From Actinomycetospora sp. NBRC 106375 (GTDB lineage: Bacteria; Actinomycetota; Actinomycetes; Mycobacteriales; Pseudonocardiaceae): a DNA stretch of 64,000 bases. The notes beneath the pieces are model-generated. The model searched no databases. It saw nothing but the letters and a program-made list of their open reading frames with translations, and had not been told where the DNA came from. A program made the translations under genes and the position numbers. The stretch covers positions 62,001-126,000 of the forward strand of contig NZ_BSTS01000018.1 of the NCBI RefSeq assembly GCF_030269665.1, written 5' to 3'. Shown here piece after piece: positions 57,534 through 64,000 of this stretch (its first letter is position 1; each line of letters opens with the position of its first letter).

Positions 57534-58220
57534 GTGCGTCGACGCCCCCTGCTGGTCGGCATCGCGGTCGCCCTCGCGGGCCTGGGGCTGGTGGTCGGGC
57601 TCATCGGGCTCGTCGGACGGCCCGGCCCGCCGGCGCCGGACGGCACCCCGGCCGCCTCGGCAGGTCCGGGTGCGGCCGACCCGGTCGCCGGCACCGCACG
57701 GCCCACGGCACCCCCTGGCCGGCCGCAGACCCCGAGCTCCGAGTCGCGGCAGCGGCCTGCGTCCGGGTCCCCGCCGGTCGGCCTCGAGGTGCCCGCGATC
57801 GGGGTGTCCACGCCGGTCAACACCGTCGGACTCAACCCCGACGGCACCCTGGAGGTGCCCGCGCCGGGGCCGCAGTACGACCAGGCTGCGTGGTATCGCG
57901 GCTCCCCCACCCCCGGCCGCCTCGGGCCCTCGGTGATCCTCGGCCATGTCGACTCCGCGGCCGACGGGCCGTCGGTCTTCTTCGAGCTCGGTCGGTTGCG
58001 TCCCGGCGACATGATCACCGTGACCCTCGCCGACCGCTCCGCGCGGACCTTCGCCGTCGACAACGTCCGGCGCTTCCCCAAGGACGCCTTCCCGCGCCTC
58101 GAGGTCTACGGCGACACCCCCGGACCCGAGCTGCGCCTGATCACCTGCGGGGGCCCGTTCGACTCGGCCGTGCGCTCCTACGAGGACAACACCGTCGTCT
58201 TCGCGCACGTGGTGCCCTGA
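57534..58220 (+). CDS. class F-like sortase
   Basis: A 228-residue sortase. An N-terminal membrane helix (LLVGIAVALAGLGLVVGLIG) is followed by a proline-rich linker of about 55 residues and the catalytic barrel. Catalytic His is in LGHVDSAADGP near residue 140, Cys in LRLITCGGP near 205, and Arg probably in SAVRSYEDN. The pattern, with GLEVPAIGVSTPVNTVG at the start of the barrel, matches class E/F sortases of actinomycetes, which anchor proteins to the wall. GTG 57534 has a GGGAGGA site. It lies just after the surface-protein gene, its likely substrate (inference). Confidence 0.83.
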   Translation: MRRRPLLVGIAVALAGLGLVVGLIGLVGRPGPPAPDGTPAASAGPGAADPVAGTARPTAPPGRPQTPSSESRQRPASGSPPVGLEVPAIGVSTPVNTVGLNPDGTLEVPAPGPQYDQAAWYRGSPTPGRLGPSVILGHVDSAADGPSVFFELGRLRPGDMITVTLADRSARTFAVDNVRRFPKDAFPRLEVYGDTPGPELRLITCGGPFDSAVRSYEDNTVVFAHVVP

Positions 58221-58229
58221 CCACGCCCG

Positions 58230-59921
58230 TCAGATCGCGGTGACCTCGACGGTGTGCCATCCGGTGGCGCCGTCGGGAATGGTGAGAGTGGGGGTGGCGA
58301 CCTGGGTGTCCCCGCCGCGGTCGGTGGCGCGGACCTGCAGGCGGTGCGCCCCCGGAGCCAGGTCGAGCTCGGTGCGCCACATGCGCCAGGTGTCGATCGA
58401 GACGTCGCGGGCGAGCTCGGCGTCCTGCCACGCTCCTCCGTCGGCGCGGACCTCGACCCGCGCGACCCCCGTGTGCTGGGCCCAGGCGACACCGGCGACG
58501 GTCACCCGGCCGGCGAGCACACTGCTGCCGGCCCGGGGGACGTCGACACGTGACTGCGTCTTCACCGGGGCCTGTGCGGCCCACCCCCGCTGTTCCCAGT
58601 ACGAGGTGAACTCGGCGAAGGTCGTGAGCTCCATGTCGGTGAGCCACTTGCACCCGGACACGAATCCGTAGAGGCCGGGCACGACCATGCGCACGGGGAA
58701 ACCGTGCTCCACCGGTAGCGGCTCGCCGTTCATGGCCACCGCGAGCATCGCCGCGCGCCCGTCGCTCACGGCGGCGACCGGGGTGCCGGTGGTGAAGCCG
58801 TCCGCGCTCGTGGAGGCGATCTGTTCGGCCACCGGCCGGACGCCGGCCTCGGCGAGCAGGTCGGCCAGCGGCACGCCGAGGAAGACGGCGTTCGAGATCA
58901 GCGAACCGCCGACCTCGTTGGACACGCAGGTCATCGTGATCGGCGCCTCGACCAGGCGGCGGGCGCGCAGATCGTCGTAGGACAGACGCAGCTCGCGGTC
59001 CACCAGGCCGTGGATGCGCACCGTGTAGTCGCGCGTCGTGAGCTGCGGGACCTGCAGGGCCGTGTCGATGCGGTAGAAGGCGCTGTTCGGGGTCAGCCAC
59101 GTCGGGGTCCCCTGCGCGGCGAAGTCCGCGCCGGTGAGGTCGACCCGAGGCCCCGGCCCTCCGGGGAGCGCGCCGGCGCTCGCCCGCGACGCCTCCGCTC
59201 CGCCCGTCGCCGCCAGCCAGCGGCCGGCCACGGCGGCCGCACCGGCTCCCGCGGCCACGCCGGTGACGCCGAGCAGGAAGCGGCGCCGGGCCGCGCCCGC
59301 CGATCCGACCGGCCCCGCGCGGTGAACGGTGGGCTGTTCCACGACGCGCCCCGCCGCGCCGTCCCCGGAGCCGGTGTCCGTGGCCGGATCGTCCGTAGAG
59401 GCCGCCGACGGAGAGCCCTCGGGCGCGGTGGCGGCCACGATGGCGGCGGCGCGGCGCATCGCGAGTCGGTGCAGCCCGGTCCACACGGCGAGCCCGGCGA
59501 CGAGGGCGGCGAGCGGGGCGACCAGGTCGGCGACCGAGAAGGCCGGGGCGGCGGTGGCCGAGGTGACGGCGACGACGCCGAGCAGGACGACGACGATCGC
59601 GCCCGGTGCCGCGCTCCGGCGACTCGCCAGCCCCGAGACTACGGCCACGATCACGAGGACGACGGCCATTCCCCCCAGCAGCGCCAGCTTGTCGTACACC
59701 CCGAACGTCGCGATCGCGAGCGCCTTGAGCCACTCCGGGGTGAGGCGGATGAACTGACCGCCCACCGCCAGCACCGGCGACGACGCCGGCGAGAGCAGAC
59801 CGGCCACGAGGTCGCCGACCGCGAGCGCCGCACCGATACCCAGGAGCCCGCAGAGCGCGGCGGGACGCGGGTCCAGCCGCGCCGCGGTGGTGGGGAGCGG
59901 GTCGTCCGTGGAGGTCGGCAC
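58230..59921 (-). CDS. membrane-anchored molybdopterin-dependent oxidoreductase
   Basis: A 563-residue protein. The first 170 residues have four to five membrane helices (LLGIGAALAVGDLVAGLLS, LALLGGMAVVLVIVAVVSGL and others). A polar linker follows, and then a sulfite-oxidase-type domain with AAGAGAAAVAGRWLAATGG near 240. It has the Mo-cofactor site cysteine in ITMTCVSNEVGG near 340, the FPVRMVVPGLYGFVSGCKWL segment and a C-terminal immunoglobulin-like dimerisation domain. Oxidation of sulfite or a related substrate outside the membrane is likely; the physiological substrate is unknown. GTG 59921 lies near the start of the conserved part; the frame is open to 60059. It converges on the sortase gene. 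Confidence 0.82.
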   Translation of the reverse strand: MPTSTDDPLPTTAARLDPRPAALCGLLGIGAALAVGDLVAGLLSPASSPVLAVGGQFIRLTPEWLKALAIATFGVYDKLALLGGMAVVLVIVAVVSGLASRRSAAPGAIVVVLLGVVAVTSATAAPAFSVADLVAPLAALVAGLAVWTGLHRLAMRRAAAIVAATAPEGSPSAASTDDPATDTGSGDGAAGRVVEQPTVHRAGPVGSAGAARRRFLLGVTGVAAGAGAAAVAGRWLAATGGAEASRASAGALPGGPGPRVDLTGADFAAQGTPTWLTPNSAFYRIDTALQVPQLTTRDYTVRIHGLVDRELRLSYDDLRARRLVEAPITMTCVSNEVGGSLISNAVFLGVPLADLLAEAGVRPVAEQIASTSADGFTTGTPVAAVSDGRAAMLAVAMNGEPLPVEHGFPVRMVVPGLYGFVSGCKWLTDMELTTFAEFTSYWEQRGWAAQAPVKTQSRVDVPRAGSSVLAGRVTVAGVAWAQHTGVARVEVRADGGAWQDAELARDVSIDTWRMWRTELDLAPGAHRLQVRATDRGGDTQVATPTLTIPDGATGWHTVEVTAI

Positions 59922-60072
59922 GCCCGGCCTACGTGCCCGGACCCCCGGCGAGTTCGGCCGTTCCACCGCACGACGCACCGCCCGTCGCCCGCACACCGCG
60001 GCTCGCCACGGCTCCACGGCCCGCAGAAGCCCGGTGCGATCCACGTCCGGGTGGCGCAACGAAGATGCCCGT

Positions 60073-63000
60073 GTGACCGCAACCTCACTGCTCCGTCCTG
60101 CCGAGCAGGCGGGGGGCCGGGACGAGGCGGCGCCGACGTCGTCCCGACGCGGGACGAGAGGCGATCATCTCCGCCGTCTCGTGGTCGGGGCCACGCTCGT
60201 CGTCGGTCTCGCGGCGACCGCGGTCGCCGGTTTCGTCGCGGTCGCCCCGGTGGAGGCCACCACCTCGACGATCAGCTGGCCGTCGGCGGGCTCCCCTCCC
60301 GTGTCGACGACGGCGTTCCCCGTGCCGTACCGGCCCGCCCAGCTCCAGGCCACGGTCCCGTGCACGACCTTGCGGGAGGCGGCGAGAACCCCCGGCGAGA
60401 CCACGGTGCTCGCGACCACGACCACCGGCACCTCCTCCGGGCTCGCGGTCCGCGCGCTGGACGGCACCGCCAGGCTCCTCGCCGGGGGGCGAGCGGACAC
60501 ACTCACGGTGCCGGACGGGGACTGCACGCTGCGCGTCGACGCGGACGCCGGCGGCGTCCGGGCCTCGTTCGATGATCGTTCGGTCGTGGACCGGCCGGGC
60601 GATCCGGTGCCCGAGGTCTTCGCGATCGTGACCGACCTACGCGGCGACGGGGCCGACGGTCTCTCCCTGCGGGCGCGCACCCCCTCGTGGTTCGACAACG
60701 CGCGGACGCCGGAGAAGTCCGCCCTCGTCGCGCTGCAGTTCGCGCTGGCCGGGCTCGCGCTCCTGCTCCTCGCGGCGCTCGGGATCGCCGACCCCGCCGG
60801 GCCGACCGGCCCTCGTGGGGCCGCCGTCGTCGCCCGGGTGCGCGGTGCGCCGCGCCGGGGTGTGGCGGCGCTGCGCCGCCCGCGCAACTGGGCGCTCGCC
60901 GCGATCGACGCCGGTGTGGTGGTGGCCCTTGCGTGGTGGTCGGTGGTCGGCCCGTTGACCGACGACGACGGTTTCGCCGCGCTGATCGCGCGGGCCGCCG
61001 CCGACGGGGGTCCGGTCGGCAACTACGTGCGCTGGTTCGACGCGTCCGAGGCGCCCTTCGCGACGAGCCAGTTGCTGGTGAGCCTGGTCGTCGACCGCGG
61101 CGTCGACGCGCTCACCCTGCGGCTGCCCAGCGTGTTCGCCGGGATCGCACTGTGGTTCCTCGTGACCCGTGGCGTGCTGCCGGCGCTCGGGCACCGGGCC
61201 GGACACGCCCTCGGGGCCCGGCTCCTGACGGTCGTGGCGCTCGGTGTGTGGTGGTTGCCCTACGACCTCGGCACCCGCCCGGAGTCGTTCGTGGCCGCCG
61301 GGGTGACCACCGTCCTCGTGCTCGTCCTGCGGGCGGTGCGCGCCGACGCCCGCCATCCGCTGCCGTTGCTGGGGCTCGCGGGTGGCGTGGCAGCCGTGAC
61401 CGTGACGGTCGCCCCCTCGGGAGTGCTCGGGCTGGCGCCGTTCCTGCTCACCCTGCCCAGGCTCGGGCGGCTGGCCCGCGGCCGGCGCGAGGGGCGGGCG
61501 GCCGCCGCGCGGCTCACCGCGGTCCTGGCCGCGATGGCCGGAGTGGGCGCGGTCGCGCTCGTCGTCGTCTTCGCGCGTCAGTCGTGGCACGGGTTGCTGG
61601 TCGCGACCTCGATCCACCAGCAGTTCGGTCCGAGTCAGCCCTGGTACGCCGAGTGGCTGCGCTACAGCTACCTGCTCGGCCAGGACAGCTGGGGCTCCGC
61701 GGGCAAGCGCCTGCCGGTCCTGCTGCTGCTCGCCACGTCGGTGGCAGCGGTGGCGCTCCTGGCCCGCCGGGGCCGGGCCGCTCTGGGTCCGCCGGCCGGC
61801 GAACCGGTCCTGTTGCTCCTCGGGCCCGCCGGCCTGGCGCTGCTGGCGATGACGCCGTCGAAGTGGTCGCACCACTTCGGCGCGCTCGCCGGCTTCGGGG
61901 CGGTCTCCCTGGCGGCCGTCGTGCTCGCGTTCGCCCGTCTCGCCGCCCGTCCGGACCGCGACCGGGTCCTGCTCGCCGTGGGGGCCGGGACCGCGCTCGC
62001 GGTGGTCGCGGCGGCGACGGCGGCGTTCTCGGGACCGAACGCGTGGTGGGGGTACTCGAACGCGCACATGCCGTGGGCGACGACCCCGGTGACGCCGTTC
62101 GACTCGCCGCTGCTCTGGCTCGCCGGCGCCGGGGCGGCGACCGCCGTCATCACCGCGACCGTGACTGTGTGGCGTCGACGGGCCGGGTTCGCGTCGAACG
62201 GGCCGGCGGTCGCGAGCGCGGTCGGCCCGGCCGTGCTCCCGGTACTCGCGGCGGCGACCTCGATCGCCGTGCTCACCGGCTCGTTCGCCGTCGCCGCTGC
62301 TCCACCGGCCGGCGGGTGGTCGCTCGGCGCCGCCAACCTCGCCGCCGCCCACGATCCCGGCGGACGGGCGACCTGTGCTCTGCAGGACCGCGTCGAGGTC
62401 CTGACCACCGCGAACGGCGGCCCCCTCGCTCCGCAGAAGGGATCCGACGCCACCACCGAGCTCGACGGCTTCGTCGCGGACGGCGGCTGGGCCGACCCGC
62501 CGCCGACCCGGCCGGAACAGCAGGATGGTGCGCGGGACGACACCTACGCCTGGGGGTCCAGGGACGTGGGACCGATCGGCGTCGGCGTCCTCGCCAGCCC
62601 GTGGTTCGTCCTCCCGCCGACGCGCGAGGGGCAGGAACTGGCGCTCTCGGTGGCGGGGCGTACCGACGACGGGGCATCAGTGACCCTCGAGTACGGCGGG
62701 TCGGGCCCGGACACCACCGGTGCGCCCGCCGCCCGGGGCACCCGGCGTCTGGTCGAGGCACCGGCCCCCGAGCGCGGCTACCGGGGGTTCGCTCCCGACC
62801 CGCAGCGCGCCGACCTGCAGGACCGCTTCCGCGACATCTCCACCTGGCGGACCCTCACCGTGCCCCCCGACGAGATCCCGACCGGCGCCGACCGCGTCCG
62901 CGTGATCGCGCGCGACGACCGCACCGACGACCGCGGCTGGGTCGCGGTCACCGGTCCCCGCATCGTCGACGTGACCCCGATCACCGACTACCTGAGCGGG

Positions 63001-63447
63001 CGCGGTCGCGTGCTGGTCGACTGGACCTTCGCGCTGGCGTGGCCGTGCGTCGGGAACCTCGCGACCGTCGGGCGCGGCCTCGCGACGACCCCCGGGGCGC
63101 TGATCCTCGCCCCGCCCGGGCCCGACGATCCGGTCGGCGGTCGCCTCCTCGACGACGGCGCGCCGGGCGATGTCGTCCCGGAGGTGTGGACCGGTGGCGG
63201 CGCCGGTCTGCCGACCGCCACCGACGCCGGAGGCAGCTTCGCCGGGGTGACGGAGAGCGGCGTCCTGGAGGAGGCCGACACACGTCTCGCCGGTGAACCA
63301 GGACGGGTATGGGGCCGCCTGATGATGCCCGACTACGGCGACCTCCGGCGCGACGCGTACGACGTGCGCCCCTCCACCACACGCATCGCCGGCACCGACG
63401 GCGACGCGCCTCCGGTCCGCGAACCCCGCACCGCCTTCAGCCCGTGA
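60073..63447 (+). CDS. Emb-type arabinosyltransferase
   Basis: A 1124-residue GT-C glycosyltransferase. After a first membrane helix near residue 40 comes an extracytoplasmic lectin-like domain (residues 60-210). The GT-C motif PLTDDDGFAALIARAAAD follows, with catalytic-type aspartates D297-D299, matching the position of Asp299 of mycobacterial EmbC. Ten or more further membrane helices run to about residue 760, and a large C-terminal periplasmic domain with carbohydrate-binding-like strands ends the protein. It adds arabinofuranose from decaprenyl-phosphoryl arabinose to the arabinogalactan or lipoarabinomannan of the wall. The GTG start may be leaderless. It occurs here singly rather than as embCAB. 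Confidence 0.88.
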   Translation: MTATSLLRPAEQAGGRDEAAPTSSRRGTRGDHLRRLVVGATLVVGLAATAVAGFVAVAPVEATTSTISWPSAGSPPVSTTAFPVPYRPAQLQATVPCTTLREAARTPGETTVLATTTTGTSSGLAVRALDGTARLLAGGRADTLTVPDGDCTLRVDADAGGVRASFDDRSVVDRPGDPVPEVFAIVTDLRGDGADGLSLRARTPSWFDNARTPEKSALVALQFALAGLALLLLAALGIADPAGPTGPRGAAVVARVRGAPRRGVAALRRPRNWALAAIDAGVVVALAWWSVVGPLTDDDGFAALIARAAADGGPVGNYVRWFDASEAPFATSQLLVSLVVDRGVDALTLRLPSVFAGIALWFLVTRGVLPALGHRAGHALGARLLTVVALGVWWLPYDLGTRPESFVAAGVTTVLVLVLRAVRADARHPLPLLGLAGGVAAVTVTVAPSGVLGLAPFLLTLPRLGRLARGRREGRAAAARLTAVLAAMAGVGAVALVVVFARQSWHGLLVATSIHQQFGPSQPWYAEWLRYSYLLGQDSWGSAGKRLPVLLLLATSVAAVALLARRGRAALGPPAGEPVLLLLGPAGLALLAMTPSKWSHHFGALAGFGAVSLAAVVLAFARLAARPDRDRVLLAVGAGTALAVVAAATAAFSGPNAWWGYSNAHMPWATTPVTPFDSPLLWLAGAGAATAVITATVTVWRRRAGFASNGPAVASAVGPAVLPVLAAATSIAVLTGSFAVAAAPPAGGWSLGAANLAAAHDPGGRATCALQDRVEVLTTANGGPLAPQKGSDATTELDGFVADGGWADPPPTRPEQQDGARDDTYAWGSRDVGPIGVGVLASPWFVLPPTREGQELALSVAGRTDDGASVTLEYGGSGPDTTGAPAARGTRRLVEAPAPERGYRGFAPDPQRADLQDRFRDISTWRTLTVPPDEIPTGADRVRVIARDDRTDDRGWVAVTGPRIVDVTPITDYLSGRGRVLVDWTFALAWPCVGNLATVGRGLATTPGALILAPPGPDDPVGGRLLDDGAPGDVVPEVWTGGGAGLPTATDAGGSFAGVTESGVLEEADTRLAGEPGRVWGRLMMPDYGDLRRDAYDVRPSTTRIAGTDGDAPPVREPRTAFSP

Positions 63448-63460
63448 CTGCCCGCGGAGG

Positions 63461-64000
63461 TCAGGTCGGCGCACCGTTCCATCCCGGGACACGCCCGAGC
63501 GCCATGTCGAGGGCGACCGCGAGCCGTCGTGGATCGCGGTGGGTCTGGGCGAGCAGCAGGCCGCCCTGGAGCGCCGCCATGATGCCGGCGGCGAGCGCCG
63601 AGGGATCGGTGTCGGCGGCGAGCTCGCCGCGCGCGCACACCCGCGCCAGCCCGTCCCTGATCAACTCTTCCCAAGCGTCGAAGCCGTGGACCAGCGCGGA
63701 GCGGACCGCCGGGGAGTGGTCGGCGAGCTCGGCGGCGAGGGATCCGAGAGGGCAGCCGTGGCCGCCCTCGTGCATACCGGGGCCGCTGACCAGGGCGTTG
63801 CGCCAGCGCTCCAGATCGCGCAGCGAGTCCAGGTCCCGCAGGAGGGGCTCCTGGAACCCGAGCACACGGTCGATCTGGGTGGACACGACCGCGAGCACGA
63901 GCGCGTCCTTGTCCGCGAAGTAGTGGTAGAGCTGGGACTTGCCGGTGCCGCTGGCGTCGACGACGTCGTCGAGGCTCGTGGCGCCGACGCCCCGGACGTA
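63461..64000 (-). CDS. TetR family regulator, 5' end outside the window
   Basis: A 180-codon partial TetR protein that begins beyond base 64000. The recognition-helix region ASGTGKSQLYHYFADKDALV is present. The C-terminal domain includes HEGGHGCPLGSLAAELADHS and IMAALQGGLLLAQTHRDPRR. It strongly resembles the TetR at 2953-3570, sharing CP(I/L)GS(I/L)AAELAD and AALQGGLLL, so both belong to one regulator subgroup. It is convergent with the arabinosyltransferase gene (13-bp gap). The target is outside the window. Confidence 0.85.
   Translation of the reverse strand, partial: YVRGVGATSLDDVVDASGTGKSQLYHYFADKDALVLAVVSTQIDRVLGFQEPLLRDLDSLRDLERWRNALVSGPGMHEGGHGCPLGSLAAELADHSPAVRSALVHGFDAWEELIRDGLARVCARGELAADTDPSALAAGIMAALQGGLLLAQTHRDPRRLAVALDMALGRVPGWNGAPT

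Noticed and set aside
1..64000. CRISPR arrays, tRNA or rRNA genes, prophage or conjugative genes
   Set aside because: I saw no regularly spaced repeats, no cloverleaf-like or rRNA sequence, and no phage structural or integrase genes. A computational scan (tRNAscan, Infernal) would be decisive.

Overview
The window is very GC-rich, with strong G/C bias at third codon positions, many GTG starts and many 4-base ATGA/GTGA gene overlaps. It encodes an Emb-type arabinosyltransferase, a mycothiol-dependent maleylpyruvate isomerase-like protein, an NDMA-type alcohol dehydrogenase, a class F-like sortase and many GAF/ANTAR proteins. Together these point to an actinobacterium of the Pseudonocardiaceae, most likely Pseudonocardia or a close relative (inference; no rRNA gene is present). 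I see no tRNA, rRNA or CRISPR array.

Region by region. (1) 1-9 kb is accessory and decayed. It holds an IS21 istB remnant, two alpha/beta hydrolases of the Asp-nucleophile (epoxide hydrolase or dehalogenase) type, an SDR divergent from a TetR gene, and then a gene graveyard (about 5-8.5 kb) with fragments of HxlR, TetR, VOC, histidine kinase, NAD-binding and AraC genes. (2) 9-31 kb is a stress and envelope island. It has an HbpS/GlcG-like protein; an operon of an ECF sigma factor, a zinc-motif Asp23-like partner, two Asp23 proteins, small membrane proteins, DUF6286 and AmaP; an RsbQ/RsbP-like energy-stress pair; a slipin; a second ECF sigma factor; several STAS, GAF and GAF-ANTAR proteins; and two fatty acid desaturases around a cold-shock gene. 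(3) 30-33 kb contains further remnants (SDR, FHA, AAA-ATPase) and a DUF6247 plus small-protein pair that looks toxin-antitoxin-like. (4) 33-41.7 kb carries small metabolic operons: PhyH dioxygenase, methyltransferase, hydrolase and DUF1330; an NDMA-type alcohol dehydrogenase; a carboxymuconolactone decarboxylase-like protein with a cupin; and a secreted M1 peptidase. (5) 42-55 kb is an aromatic-catabolism cluster: MarR divergent from an aromatic FAD hydroxylase, a cyclase-family hydrolase, benA, benB, a single 881-residue gene joining BenC, an FCD sensor domain and BenD, a large LuxR regulator and a mycothiol-dependent isomerase. (6) 55-56.5 kb is a second decay patch (truncated MarR and MFS genes, broken LLM oxidoreductase). 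(7) 56.6-64 kb is cell-surface: a secreted sortase-substrate-like protein, a sortase, a membrane molybdopterin oxidoreductase, an arabinosyltransferase and a partial TetR gene.

The ben cluster would convert benzoate or a relative to catechol. BenAB is the oxygenase, the BenC part supplies electrons and the BenD part rearomatises the cis-diol. The LuxR protein directly downstream is the likely activator. The catechol ring-cleavage genes are not in this window. The most unusual observations are the BenC-FCD-BenD fusion, an ANTAR-like/AraC fusion regulator, the RsbQ-RsbP pair outside Firmicutes, the ECF-Asp23 envelope operon and the possible sortase/substrate pair.
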